Source: Typhlomys cinereus (lineage: Eukaryota; Chordata; Mammalia; Rodentia; Platacanthomyidae). Taken from it: a stretch of DNA of 64,000 bases. The first letter of the stretch is position 1, and every line of letters begins with the position of its first letter. Location of the stretch: assembly GCA_023101885.1 (NCBI GenBank), contig JALPQD010000232.1:2632618-2696617 (forward strand), given 5' to 3'. Below the pieces are notes generated by a model. The model worked only from the letters and a program-made list of their open reading frames with translations. It made no database searches and had not been told where the DNA came from. The position numbers and the translations under genes were made by a program. Of this stretch, positions 47,288-60,541 are shown piece after piece.

Positions 47288-50214
47288 ACTTATTTTACTT
47301 TAAAGGTTCACTTTAATTTCAATATTTGCCTGCATCATGGAAACATATATCTTGCATATATGTTTTGAGACACTTTTCCTTATAAGTGAATAGAACTATT
47401 TTTTCTAATGCATATGATCTAATTAAATTGGCAAATATTTTACCTTTAAAATATTAACTGCCTTAACTAAATGGTTATAGTGAGGAAGTGCCTGCTTGTT
47501 AGCTAGAAGTCACCAGTCCATTTTCTGTGGCTTTAGTAACTTCTTATTGTTCAAATCTCTGTAGTCTTCCTTTTGTTGCAGAGGTGCATGAATAGAGGTA
47601 AATAGCTGACATCAAGTAAGTTGCCTAATCCTTTCCTAACATGGTACCAAGGAACAGTGAAATTGGGTATATAGAATAAAAATGCAAGAGATGAAGACTG
47701 AGCTCCCTTAAATTAGGCAAAGTTTCAGGGGTATCTAGAGAGAGTGATAATAAGTTCAAGGGTCATCAAGTTAGAGTTCAGCTTTTCTAATGATCTGCCT
47801 GGTATCATAGAAACATTGTGCTTGTCCTTTGTCAGAGTCCAGCGGCAAGCAAATAGCAACAGAGAAATTATGTGGAAATAGTGAGGGGTCACCTGTCTCA
47901 GAAAGACACAGCCTGATACTTATATTGTTATAACAAGCAAAATATTCATTGCTTAAACCGAGTGAAATTTCCAAATGCCAATTTAAAAACTCTGTAAAGT
48001 CTTAAACAAATGCATTACAATCAAGCAGAGTGGGCTAAATATTTTTCACATCATTTACCAGTGATTGTTGTAAATGTACTTCCACCTTAATTAATAAAAG
48101 ATGATTTCAAAATGAATAAATCACAAAGGATTTCCTTCCAGCACTTGGCCTAATGATGAATAAATGAAGACAAGAGAATTCTATTGGAACATAAAGACAT
48201 TTTTTTTCTTAAAGGTGGGTTAAAATGGCTTTTAGAAACACACAAAGAAAATGTATTTTACTGAAAAGAAAAGTCTTCATTCACTGCATTTGACATTAAA
48301 ATTAAGGGAAACTGTAGAAATAGTGTCTTCAAAGACCTCTTAATATGTAGGTGTCCTGATTAACTGATTCAGAAGAGGACAGTAATATTTTTCCTCCTCA
48401 GATTAAAGAAAGTTAAAAATAAATGCACTTAATATAACTATAATAAAGAAGTTATTCAAGTATAACAGTCAATGTTATAGAACAGAGAGATAACAATAAT
48501 CATAACAAAGGAAGTTTTAAAATAAGAAAGAAATAGAAAATGCAATTTACTGTTGTGTTAAGGAGAGACTTTTCTATGCTTATGAAGGAAATTTTCTCAG
48601 AATATTTATTTTTATTCAGAATATTCATGTGTATTTTCATCTTGAGGGCAACTATTTCAAATGAATATTTTAGGAGAAGTTATTTTTTCAACCTTATCAG
48701 TATTCAATGTTATGATTAACTGAATGGAAAGAGAACAACATAGAGGGGTGAGGTCCAAAAAGAGAACCCTGTACTTGGAATTGTAAGGTCCAAGCATGAA
48801 TCTCACACATTAATATTTTCTACTTTGCTGTAAGTAATTTTTATCCCCAAGTTTGAGAGTTTTTTTTATTGGGGGAAGGGAGAGAAATAAAGACAAAGTC
48901 ATTCATAGAAACAATCTCCAAGAGTTTTAACAGCAATATTTTAATCCTTTAAAAAATCCTTTGGCATGACATTAGATTGTGAAAAAAATAAAATCTACAA
49001 ATCATTAAAAAGAGCATATATTCTTGATATGGTGTCCATGTTTGAAGCCTCCTCGAATTTATGATAAATTGTAATATTAAATGAAGTGTTTGGAGAAGTT
49101 ATCAGATCATGATTAGAATGAAGGCTCTTATTACTATGGTGCTACTTAGAAGAACTTAGTCTGTTGACCCCTTTATCCAGGGCTTATAAGCTACCATAAC
49201 TCTGGCAAATGAATTTCTGCTATTGACAATACAACCTGTTAATATTATTTTGTTTTAACTGCCCACATGAACTAAGCAATCCATGAACCTTGTAAGGCAT
49301 CATTTCATGGTAGCAGTCTTTGCATTTCTATGATGGTAGGAAACTGCAAAAATATAGAAAAATTGTGCCCATTTTACTAAAGACAGACATAGAATATAGT
49401 ATAGTGTAACAAAAGTATTTTCATTGCATTTAATTGAGATATCATTTATAATAGAAACAAGGAAGAGTTATGTTGTCTTGAGAAGGGTTGCCATAATCCT
49501 AGGTGTGATGGAATATTACAAAGCAAATCACCAACTTGGGATCAGAGTCAGAGGAACACAAACCCAGTATCACAACTAAACTTTGCAACATCTTATTTCA
49601 TTGACTAAGAACACATTGCAAATCAGAATACAGTAGGAATTTTTCGCTACAAATAAATCAAAAACCACTTGACAGGTTAATTAGCTACTTCGCCTTTCTT
49701 CATTTCAGTGACAACAGTTCCTCACAAAAATAAGGGTTTAGGTATTCAGTTTCAAGTCTTCACTTTGGTTCATTGTATTTAGAAAGTAAAAAATACAAAA
49801 TCAAGAGTGCAGATGAGCTTTGTAGTGACACATATATTCACTCCTTACCTCTGACAATTCATTCTCATCCCATAATTCTTCCTCATAGGTACAGATCTGT
49901 TGAGATCAGCAAGGAGTAAGGGAATTGGGAGAGAAGGAAGATTTCTTTGAAAGGAAAAGTGAAATTTCTAAACATTCATAATTAAGTAAATAAGCCTTAG
50001 ATTTCTTGTCACTTCTTAGTTGAAAATGATTAGAAAGAGCAACTTGAGTCCTTAATGGTGACTACAAAGTTCAAGAGTTAACAGAAGAAAATACATACAA
50101 TTATTGCTAGCCCCAAGCTATCAAAAGCAAAAAGGTAAACCCATAATAATAAAGCCAGCTAGCTATAGCCTATCTCAAATAGTTATTTTTAATAAAGACC
50201 ACACATTTTTCTCC
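47288..50214. other. Single-copy AT-rich DNA, no gene recognised
   Basis: Nearly 3 kb with no repeat of the families seen elsewhere and no convincing coding frame. Confidence 0.55.
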
Positions 50215-51700
50215 CACATTTTAATTTTTTCTCTTAATCATACAAGCTCAATAGGTACTCACTTCCTCTCCCTTTCTCCTCCCCTCCTCAGTGGTCGCCT
50301 TCTTGTATTCTTTCCCCTTCTCCCCTTCTTTTCATCTCACTCCTTCCATGTCACTCTCTCAGTGACTCCCCCCTCCTCTCTCCCATCCCCTGGAACATCT
50401 TTTTGTGTGAATGCCAAACCTCCCTCTGAGTCCTGCATCATAGTGAGGGTTCTGGACTCAGTGGCATAGACTGGAGCCCCTTCTTGGGCTCCCCTAGTAT
50501 GGGCACTCTATTATGTTAATCTCTTGCCTCTAAGGATCCTACTGTCTAGAGCTTTCTTCTCTAGAGCTGTCTCCACTGTGATCCATGCTAGACTTTGAGG
50601 GGTCGTTGGTATGTCATCAGCCCTTGCAGGTCAAGCAAAATCCAATTCTGGATGCTGCAGAATTTGAAGCCAGTACCAGGCTATTTTGATTACTGTGGAT
50701 TTGTAGTATAGATTAAGGTTTGGTATAGTGATACCCCTAGCAGTGTTTTTGTTACTCAGGATTGTTTTGGCTATCCTGAGTCTTTCCTGCTTCCATATGA
50801 ATCTTGAGATTGTTCGGTCAATTTATTTAAAGAATTGCTTTGGGAAACTGTAGGCCTATCTCTTTGATGAATATAGATGGAAAGATTCTCAGAAAATCTT
50901 AGCAAATTGGATTAAAAAACATAACAAGAAGATCAATCATTTTGATCAAGTAGGCTTTATCTCAGGTACACAAGGTTGGTTCAATGTATGCAAATCAATA
51001 AATGTAATCCATTATATAAACCAATTCAAAGTCCAAGATGATACGATACTTTTGATAGAGGCAGAAAAAGCTTTTGACAAGATCCAACATCCTTTTATGA
51101 TCAAAACCCTAGAAACAGTTGGAATGAAAGGAACCTTTGTCAATATAATAAAAGCTGTCTACAACAAGCCAACAGCAAGGATTATACTCAATAGGGAAAT
51201 CTTGAAGTATTTCTGCTTTGATCAGGTACTAGACAAGAAAGGCAGATAAAAAGGGATTCCAATCAGAAAGGAAGAAGCCAACATATCTCTATTTACAAAT
51301 GACATGATCATATAACTGAGTGATCCTAAAAACTCCACTAGTAATCTCCTGGAAATAATACATAAGATCAGGAGAGTGGCAGGTTACAAAATAAAATGTC
51401 CAAAAATCAGTGGCCTTCCTATCCACCAAGGATGAAAAAAGTGAAAAAGTCCTAAGAGAAATAATCCCATTTGCTCTAGCCTCTAAAAGATGGAATACCT
51501 TGGTATAAATCTAACCAAAGAAGTGAGAGTTCTTTAAATGAAATCTTTAAAAACCTAAAGAAAGAAATTACAGAAGACATCAGAAGGTGGAAAGACCTTC
51601 CATGCTCATGTATCAGCAGAATCAACATCATAAAAATGACCATCCTACAGATACAGATTCATCACTATACCAATCAAAATCCCAAGGATCACAATTTTAA
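50215..51700 (-). mobile_element. L1 with 5' inversion (twin-priming structure)
   Basis: The left part, 50225-50845, is antisense: T-rich tail, 3' UTR and then, after internal loss, ORF2 up to AAGAATTGCTTTGGGA. The right part, 50846-51689, is sense ORF2 from the block GGCCTATCTCTTTGATGAAT to ACCAATCAAAATCCCAAG. In an uninterrupted L1 (see 35790-35812) ATCCCAAAG is directly followed by CAATTCTTTAAAG, so the two parts abut in the element but are flipped in the genome. Flanks CACATTTTAA (50215-50224) and CACAATTTTAA (51690-51700) look like a target-site duplication with a 1-bp difference. Confidence 0.85.
50846..51689 (+). pseudogene. L1 ORF2 remnant, RT region, in the inverted segment
   Basis: The frame at 51052-51249 reads [20 protein letters not shown] and [20 protein letters not shown], the reverse transcriptase core. 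The first catalytic aspartate position of the usual DAEKAF motif is E. Stops and indels follow, so it is non-functional. Confidence 0.85.
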
Positions 51701-54700
51701 GTGACTGAAAATTAAAAACTAAATATAGTAGAATTATGCTAGTAATGTCTTCCTTATAAGGCAACACTCATGCTCCTATTCATAAAGTCTTCAATGGATA
51801 TACATAGACACATGGTTTTGGTTCTCTCTGACATGTGCATATTTATTCTACAGAGTGACTAAAGATTTTACCCCAATAATGCTCTCTCATCCTCTCTTCT
51901 GGCTTTCATTTTTTTAGGGGGAAAAGCGCTCTATAGTTAGTAATTACTAACTTTGTGCCACTTGCCCAAGGTTTGAGATGATTCTCTATTTCTCATGTAA
52001 CAGTATACAGCAAAATCTGCTTATGGAACAAAATATTAAATATAAAAAACTTCATTTGCTTTTACTTACTCTAAGATGAAATTTTCAGCTTTTTCCATAC
52101 ACTGTTTAAAAGTATAAACTTTAGAGTTGACTATTCTTTTCAATGATTGCTTCCTTTTTACAGAATTGGCCTTGTTACCTTAAACTTGATGAGTATTCAA
52201 CTATCTCACAGCAATTAATGGGGTAAATGCAATATTTAAGTTATGAAGTTTCTGTGATTTTGGTATGTGCAACAAATCAACTATTTAGACCTGTATAAAT
52301 TTATTAGCTTTGAATTAATGCAACCTTGTTCTTAGTACTGAAGCACAATATATCCTTCAATAAGGGTAGATCAAATGGGTTTAGTCATGGTCAAGATCTG
52401 TGAGGAATTCTATCCAATACCACCACATGCGTGGTATGACTTGCTTCTCTTATATGTAGCCCAAGTTTGATGCAATTACCATTCAATCTATTTCTTTTCT
52501 TGTTTTAATAAAACATAGAAGACTGATAGTGTTGTTTCATTAGTTTATTTCAAAATAGAAACTCAAAATAGTTTTTATGATATAGTCAAGATGTAGAAAT
52601 TTCTTCCTTACTCACACTACCTTTTATATGACATCATGAGAATTGAATGGCCTCACACCCTGCTTGCCTTGAAATAGTCTGAAAATTCCATATGTTCAGA
52701 GATAAATAATATTGATACATAGTAAAGGAAAAACTGGCTCTAGGGCTTGCAGGAACTGGATGGGAAGATGTTCCCTGCACAAGAGTTGAGAAGTAGTTAC
52801 CTCCTGGGATAGCATGCTTTCGCCAGGCTTCTCAGGAGACATGTGTAGCAAAATTCTAATTTTGGCTCTAGGCACTGTTGTAAAGAGATTCAGCTAACAA
52901 ATAAGAGACAGGAGTTAGATCTGTAGACTTAAGACAATAATAGAAAAGCCAGGAATCAACATGTTTAAATGAGCACTTCCTGGTCACCAATCAGTACATC
53001 TGCTGACTCTGCTTTGCTTTTGGCAAATGATTTAATCGCAGCTGCAATATCTCTTCTTCATTACATCTGGTGATTTGATTACATGCTACTCTTAGGCACT
53101 AGCAATTGCATTAGGAAGTTTCTCCTAGCTACACATGACTGATATAAGTCTATAAATGTGAGAAGAATCATATTGTATTCACATATAAATATTTTTACAG
53201 TTTCATTATGACAAACCAGAGTTAACCTGCAATAGTAATGTTCTCCAGAATACTACCTTTCAGCTGCTCGTGTATTGCTTTATGTTAGAAAAAAACAAAT
53301 GTCACTTTGTCATTTTGGGTCAATAAATTGCAAATGAGCAAAATAGTGTAAAATATCTTCGAAGAGATATCTTAAATGTGTCTGGAATTGAGTAGCCAAG
53401 CTCCAACAGACGGAATCTTTACTGGAACAAATCAACTGGTCATTTTGCTTGGTAGGTGGAGCACAACCAAGAATCTTATGGGAGGAAGTTTGAGTTTCTA
53501 GCCCTTCTCAAAGCACATCCGCTGGCAAGCCATAGTGAGGACCAGGGTGCAGGTTCACATTATACAACTTGAAATGACCTTCAAAAGACAATAACAGCCA
53601 TGATTACTAGCAGAAAACCTGTCATGTTTACTTTATAGCTAAGATTAAAGCTTTCTTAGGAAACACCCTGAAATTGCTTCTTTAACTCAAACTACACAAA
53701 GGCAAATCTCTGTCCCCCATAACTTTCTTGAATAGTTTACTCCCAGGATGAGTAAAACAAAATGAAACAGAATGCAATCCATTTTCACAGACTGTGCACA
53801 GTCTTAAGACTCATAAAGCCCTGCGTTTGCATGGGTTCAATAACACAATCTACATGATTGACCTTTGATGTATATGAGGACATTTAGTTAGAGGGTTATC
53901 TATGTGTAATTCTGGTTATTATTTGAAAATATTTACCTCTGCTTTACGCTCAAAGAAATTATTAGACCAAAAGAATTATTAGACCAAATGAATAATTATT
54001 TTAAATATAAAATAAGAATAGAAACATACTGTATATAATATAAGAAATGAACTCTTTGAAGATAAAATTTATAGACCATGTTCTGGAAATGTTTTCATAA
54101 ACTACTAATGTTGGTGTAAAGTAGGGGTTTGAACAACACTCCTATTAATACTTATGAAAACAATGACTTTAACTCAATGCTGAAGACAGATAGCATGTCT
54201 GAAGAGGAGAAGCACAAGAATGCAACTCATCCAACACCATGGCAAAGCTGAATGTCTGAGCCATCCAATTCAAGCTCAGGCTAAACAATGAGTTTCATAA
54301 TTACTCATGCACAATTTCAATTTAATGAGAAGAATTCATGTAAATAAACTGCCATTCATAGGTGACTTGACTTAATGAAAAGGAAGTTTGAGATTAGTTT
54401 AACTTTTACTCTAAACCATAGGAAAATAAAACATTCCTTTCAGTGTGACAAAGTTTCTTCATTATAAGTTTAAAAATAGGGTGCAAGAATACACAGGAGG
54501 TGGATGGCTGACTGGTGCTGGGAACTCTACCGGAGTAGCTTTCAACAGGAGATCACCACTCAGGATTGCATGGAACTGTCTGGCCATAAGGCGACTCTGG
54601 TCACCTGTGCTCTGTGGAACCTAAGAGGTTGGTTCAAGTGCCCTGCCTGAGCTCGTTTTCGTGAACACCTGTGTTAGCCCCATCCAGAAGCCCACCAGAT

Positions 54701-55074
54701 ATATGCCTCTTGCAGGAAACAAGAAATGCACTATCCTGTGATTCAGGGAACTGTGTGGGTCTCTCAACCTTTAAGCCTTTAAGCCTCTGAATCAACAACA
54801 AAGATGTATTGCTCCCAAGCTGCTAGGTGTTTGAGGGGTTCCACGAATGTGAAGCATTATTCTGGCCATTTGTCACGTCATTCCAGTCTAAGCATATGAA
54901 GAGGTTAAGCAAGCAATCTGGTCCCAGAGAGGTGAGGGGATAAGGTCAGGAAGGTCTTACGATGCTTGTTCAGCACCCTTGAGGACAAACATCTGCTCCC
55001 GCCAGACTACCATTTAAAATACAATAAGAAAAGAACTAGCCCTCCACCTTACCACAGCTTTAGATCCTAGAAGG
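51701..55074. other. Single-copy DNA; unclassified GC-richer block at 54480-55070
   Basis: No gene recognised in any frame. The block at 54480-55070 is clearly less AT-rich and matches none of the repeat families in the window. A two-copy 17-bp tandem (ATTATTAGACCAAAAGA-type) lies near 53958-53991. Confidence 0.45.
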
Positions 55075-55257
55075 ACTAGCCAGAAGAGTAAATCAGTTAA
55101 AACCCTTTTCTAGGGGACAGATACACACTAATCTATGCACTCTGATCCCTTTCTTTTAACTCGTGCTGTATTTATAACCAAATTTTATAAGGAATTCATG
55201 ATATGAAGAGAAGAAAAGAGATGTAAAGATTCCCATTGAAAATAAATCAAAGGTTGA
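55075..55257 (+). repeat. Dispersed direct repeat, copy 1
   Basis: Shared with 55873-56049: GTAAATCAGT, then ATACACACTAATCTATGCAC, CTGATCCC, GTATTTATAACCAAATT, AGAAAAGAGATGTAAAGATT and AAAATAAATCAAAGGTTGA. The units are about 793 bp apart in the same orientation and differ by substitutions and small indels. Confidence 0.8.
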
Positions 55258-55872
55258 TTTTGGAAAGAATTTTTAAGGTATTTGGATATTTAATTTATTA
55301 GACCAACAATTATAAATTCATTGTGATATTACATCTGTGAGTTCTTCAAAACTGCCATATTTCTACTTTTGATTATATCTTTTTAAATCTCAATTTATAG
55401 GAATTTGGAAAAATATAGGAAGGGGCTGAGATCCCTATTCAGCATGTTTCACCAACTGTCTCTCCCTTTAAGTATCCACTTCACCAAGTGGACCATGTCA
55501 TATACTGTTTTCTCAAGAATTAGTGAACCAACATCCAAATTCTCCCACAAGGTCACTGTCTATCCTTTTGCGTATGTCTCATGGACACAAAGCTTAAGGC
55601 CTTCATGCGAGGAGATTTATTTTTATGATGCTACCTACCACAGGGTTTTTGCTCAAAGACGTCTTTACTCCAGATGCTCTAGTTTGGATCAATTCATTTC
55701 TGTGATTGGATAAAGATTCTGAATCACTGTGATCAGGACTTCTTGAAACCTGGTTCATTTGTATTAGCAGTATTCATGTGTTTCAGTTTATGAGTGTGGA
55801 TGTTGACTGATGGGAACAGAGAAGACAAGGGTAACAGAATGAATGACATAGATTTGACATAGACACTTATTA
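55258..55872. other. Sequence between the two direct repeats
   Basis: About 615 bp without a recognised repeat. A 102-codon + frame at 55405-55713 has no recognisable domain, and I do not call it a gene. Confidence 0.35.
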
Positions 55873-56049
55873 ACTAGCTGGTAAATCAGTCACAGCCATT
55901 TTCACAGGGACTGATATACACTAATCCATGCACCCTGATCCCCTTTTTAAAATGTAATTTGGGTTGTATTTATAAGCAAATTGTATATTAAATTCACGGT
56001 AAAAAGAAAAGAGATACAAAGATTCCCTTGAAAATAAATCAGAGGTTGA
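55873..56049 (+). repeat. Dispersed direct repeat, copy 2
   Basis: Corresponding segments: GTAAATCAGT (55881), ATACACTAATCCATGCACCC, GTATTTATAAGCAAATTG, AGAAAAGAGATACAAAGATT and AAAATAAATCAGAGGTTGA. Sequence beyond both ends is not shared with copy 1. Confidence 0.8.
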
Positions 56050-56163
56050 TGATGAGCATTAAAAAACAGTAAAAATAGCCCATATATTTTTATAGGTGAT
56101 AAAATAGGTTTTAGCATAATGATGTTCAGTGTATCATAATTGCATTATTTACCATTTTAGCCT

Positions 56164-56460
56164 TGTTTATTTTACCTGTGTGTGTATGTGTGTTGTATGT
56201 GTGTGTGTGAGAGAGAGAGAGGGGGCACCTTGGGTCCCTATGAAAGACCAAAGTTGATCTCAGGAATCATCCTCGATTGTGTCTACCTTCTTTTTGCTTC
56301 ACTCTAGAATTTCTCAAGTTCTGCCCATGAAGGCCAGAAGTATAGGCAACAATAGATTGAACCTGGCATTTTTACAGAGGACCTGGAATCTGAACTCAGA
56401 TCCTTCTGCTTCAGACAGAGGTTAACTCCTGAACCATAACTCCATCTCTTGTTACTTACC
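56164..56460 (-). repeat. Old Dip-like SINE, antisense
   Basis: TG and GA tracts at 56176-56221, body with TCATCCTCGATTGTGTCTAC and CTTTTTGCTTCACTCT, GGACCTGGAATCTGAACTCA and a head ending CATAACTCCATCTC. TGTTTATTTTACC at left and TGTTACTTACC at right may be a decayed duplication. Confidence 0.85.
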
Positions 56461-57594
56461 TTTAAATATTTTCCCAAAACCCATTCCTTAAAATACTCAA
56501 AATACATATTATTATTTCAAAATACATATTATTTTTCCAAAAATTCCTTATTCAATAAAGTTTTTGGTCAAATGCTGTTTGAGTAATTCTTTAGTCATTA
56601 TAATGTTTAATTGTTGTGAATATTAACATAATGAAGAGTTTCCTCTTACATTTTTGCTGGTGCTAAAGATTGAACCAAAGGCTTTATACTTTTTCAGTAA
56701 TGTTACATTCCAAGACTTTAAGTATAAAGCATGTTTCTTACAGCATTGTAATATTTGCTTATTATATATGTTATTACTGTATAGTCCATGAAATATAACT
56801 TATCTTTTCTTTCCATTAATCCAAAGCAATGAGCTGAAATATTTAATAATGATTGCATTCTGATTATCACATACTGTGAAAGCAGGAATAAATTGGGGTC
56901 AGTGAAAATAATCCACATGTCTATACTTAGCCTCATCTTATACTGCATTTGTAGTTTTCTCAAAGATATTAATGGAACTTTTGAGTAGTTGTGGGCTGAA
57001 TGTCATTTTTCTTTTTTGATCATTGTGATCAGTTGGACCATGCTAATGAGGATACACATTTCTCAAGTTTGCATTTGTGTGTGGCAATGTTAATTTTATG
57101 AATTCAACTTATTCTTTACTAGAAGGTACATTTCTGAAAAAAGATATTAAATAGGATTTGCTAAAGTTTAATTGGAAATGTATTTAATATACAATATATA
57201 ATGTTCTTTATTTGTCATACATTTAAATTCTCTAACAAAAAAGATTCAATATAATATTCTACCTGAAAACTAGAGCATGTTAGTGACACAATGAATCAAC
57301 TTTGAGTTTGTCACTTTTCCACTTAAAGATCTAAAGTTCACAATTATTCACACTGACTTACAAATGGGAAGGAAAGTTTTTCTAGAGGACAACTACGTAG
57401 CAGACAAGTTACTCAAAAGACAATAAGGGAAAAGTGATTCAGATTTAAAAAAAATGATATTGTAAGTCTTTACAGGAAGTTTTTTTTTGTAAGTGGAGTG
57501 ATGAGTTCTAAGTGTATTTCTCATTGCAATCCATAATGTTATAGAGAGATAAGGCTTAGTAATCCCTTTCCATTTATTCATTTCTTTTTTAATT

Positions 57595-57675
57595 TAATGA
57601 AAAAATGTATAAAACAAGAAAAACCAAGTAAGCTGTTCAAGGTCAAGGTCACAGAGTAAATTAGCACCAGGCTGA
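57595..57675 (+). repeat. Probable ancient MIR SINE fragment
   Basis: CAAGTAAGCTGTTCAAGGTC then AAGGTCACAGAGTAAATTAG and CCAGGCTGAGAGGGAGCC follows the MIR core order (aagTaacttgcccaaggtcacacagctagtaa...). Confidence 0.6.
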
Positions 57676-58345
57676 GAGGGAGCCAGTATGTCTGCTGAAT
57701 GTCTGAGACAAAATTTGAGAAATCTTTGAAATACTCTGAGAATATCTACTAGGTTAATGTCTCTATGTTCATCACATTGTTCTAAAAGCAGCAAATATTC
57801 TTATGCTATTGACTTATCATGATCTATTAAAAGCAACACAAATCCATTACATACAAAAAGAAAATGTTATGACCATCATGTATGTGCAATTAGAACAAAA
57901 TGAAAGGCATTGCAACCAGTTTCAAAGAAGATCAATTTATTCTCCTTCCTAATGCTTCAATGAAAGATATCTGACACTAATTTTGGAGAAAACAAGTTTA
58001 TTAACTCATCAATTTTGGAAGTTTAAATTCCAAAAAATCTCAGATTTGGGACAGCTTCTTAGTGACATCATAATAGCAGGAATTCATAGTGGAAGAGCTC
58101 CCCTGGCCAGATTCCCTGGGTAGACAAGAGATGCAAGTTAGACTATGGTTTGACAACAGAATACTGTCATGAGAACACAGGAAAAAACTAGTATTTCTTC
58201 CTGAGTGTAGTGCCTGCAGTATCTCTTAGTATACTGAACATGTTCCACATAAGTACACAGAAAACAGAACTCAAATACATTAACCTCTAGGGAACACAAA
58301 GCATATCCAAATCAAATCAAGAGCAATATCTCCTTTTAAAACAAC

Positions 58346-58346
<1 letters not shown>

Positions 58347-58403
<57 letters not shown>
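58347..58403. repeat. (GA)n microsatellite
   Basis: 57 bp of GA dinucleotides with one AAA interruption. Confidence 0.95.
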
Positions 58404-58406
<3 letters not shown>

Positions 58407-60541
58407 CTCCTGCAACTTCATATCTTCGTTTTCTGTTCTTTTTGCCTTTTAGTATCATAAGTTATTCTTAAGCAATCCTTAAGGCTTAGAGTGTGATCTT
58501 TTTATAGAGCTGTCTCAAGTAGTCAGGGAATTGGGAGGATTACTAGGGACATCATAATTTACCAATGCTTCTTTATAAAATAGTATTTGAGGCAAAATAA
58601 GAAAAGCAAATTAGAGAATGTGGTGGTGCATCTTTAAGTTTAGGCTAAAAATATCCTAAGTTTATACACATTATAGCCAAACGAGTAATATTTGTCCCTA
58701 ATTCAAACTTACAAGACCAGCATCACTAGAATGAAAGAAAACTCAGTTATTCATACAGTGTTTCATACTGTGAGAAATGGGTGCCTTATAGTGCCACTAT
58801 TTTCTTCACCATGATAATAGACAATAAGACAAAATATGCATGTATATATACATACATACATCCATAATACATTCGTATATACATAAATATATAGGAGCTG
58901 ATAGACAATAGAGGTAAATAGACAATAGATACATAGATCATGGATTTATGATAGAGGATAGATAGATAGATACATAGTGGATGACAGATATATAACAGAC
59001 ACATGTTGACAGTTTCTCCATATATGAGAGATAGAGTAGGTATACTTCGAAAAAATCATAGCATTTTCATGTTTTTTTTTTTACTGTGACTTAGTTTCCA
59101 TCATATTAACACAGGATTTTCAATCTGTTTATATCCTTAAGTGCAGTTTCTTAAAATGATTGTATCAAATATACCATCCCTAAAATCCAAATACTTTGAC
59201 AACTTTTTCTAATATCAGTCGTTTTTTATAAATTTCTGTAGGAAATCTATAAAAATTGATTTTTAAACATCACATTAATTTCCTGTCATCTCTGATTATT
59301 TTCCAAAACTTTGACATATCATGTAACACAACATCTTCTGAGTATGTTTTGTTTCCAGTCAATTTCCAAATGTTCTTATTACTTTGTTTTTGTACCCCTA
59401 TTCCCTCTGTGAATATCTAGGAAAAGAGTTTAAACTATATATGAAATGGAACTGGCAAATTTCTAAGTGAATTCTGCCATAAAATAAGGTTACATCAAAA
59501 TCCGCATCTCAAATTTAAATCCCTTACAATAATTTCTTCAACTTAAATCCCAACAATATATTTCCACCTATAAAAGAAAACTATTCACATAGAACAAGAG
59601 GTATTTATTTCCAGTGAGATTATGATAAATTCTCTTTTTTTAGGTTTTTTTACATTTATTATTATTATTTCAGCTCATACAAACTTAATAGGTACACCAG
59701 TTCCTTCCCTCCCTCCTCCTCCCCCCCCCAACCCCCTGTTTCCCCTCCTCTCACTCCTCCCGCCCCATCCCCCTGTGCCTCCCGCCCTGATTCCCAGAGT
59801 CCATTCTTGTGCATGGCTGACTCTCCTCTGGGCCCTCCTCTCTGATGATGTACAAGGACCCAGTGGCATTTCCCTGAACCCCTTCCTGTGTTCCCCTTAA
59901 GCATAGGAACACTACTGTGGCTGTCAATCCCTTGCCTCCAAGGATCTTGGTGCCTTTAGCAGATGCTAGACTTTGTGAGGTCAATAGTGTGTTGGACATT
60001 GTGTCAGGCATACAATGTCCAATTATGATTGCTTCAGCCCTAACTTGTGTGGAGTATCTTGCAAATCATTGCTCCTCCCATCCTTTTGCTCTTACACTCT
60101 TACCGCCCCCTCTTCCGCAGATGTTCCTGAGCTTCAGGATGGGGAGAGATTAGTCTGGCCTAGTTCTAGGTGGTTGATATAGAGTCTCTGAAGTTCTGGA
60201 TTGTGGTTTGTTGATTTTCTTTTGCAGTTCTGTTGCTCCTGTAATGACCTTCACTCCATCGTGAAGTCTTATTATAAGAGAACATTCAAGGGTAGATGTA
60301 ATACTTATACCCAAAATTGGAATCGCAGGGTCATATGGCATTTCAATCTTTAATTTCTTTAAGAATCTCCAGACGGCTCGCCAGAATGACTGTATGAGTC
60401 TGCATTCCCACCAGCAAAGTAAGAGAGTTCCCCTCTCTCCACATCCTCTCCAGCATTTGTTGTTTGTGTTGTGGAATTTTGCCATCCTGACCGGGGTGAG
60501 ATGATATCTCAGGGAAGTTTTGATTTGCATTTCCCTGATGG

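Larger units (their letters stand above)
56461..59631. other. Single-copy DNA with microsatellites and a probable MIR
   Basis: No gene recognised. It holds (GA)n at 58347-58403, a TATA/GATA low-complexity stretch at about 58835-59040, and a probable MIR at 57595-57675. Confidence 0.55.

Noticed and set aside
55405..55713. 102-codon + frame between the direct repeats
   Set aside because: No domain, no supporting context, and length is within chance expectation; kept only as a remark.
60240..60330. Spliced L1 RNA as the cause of the internal deletions
   Set aside because: The missing segments do not begin with GT and end with AG in the L1 sense direction at the inferred junctions.
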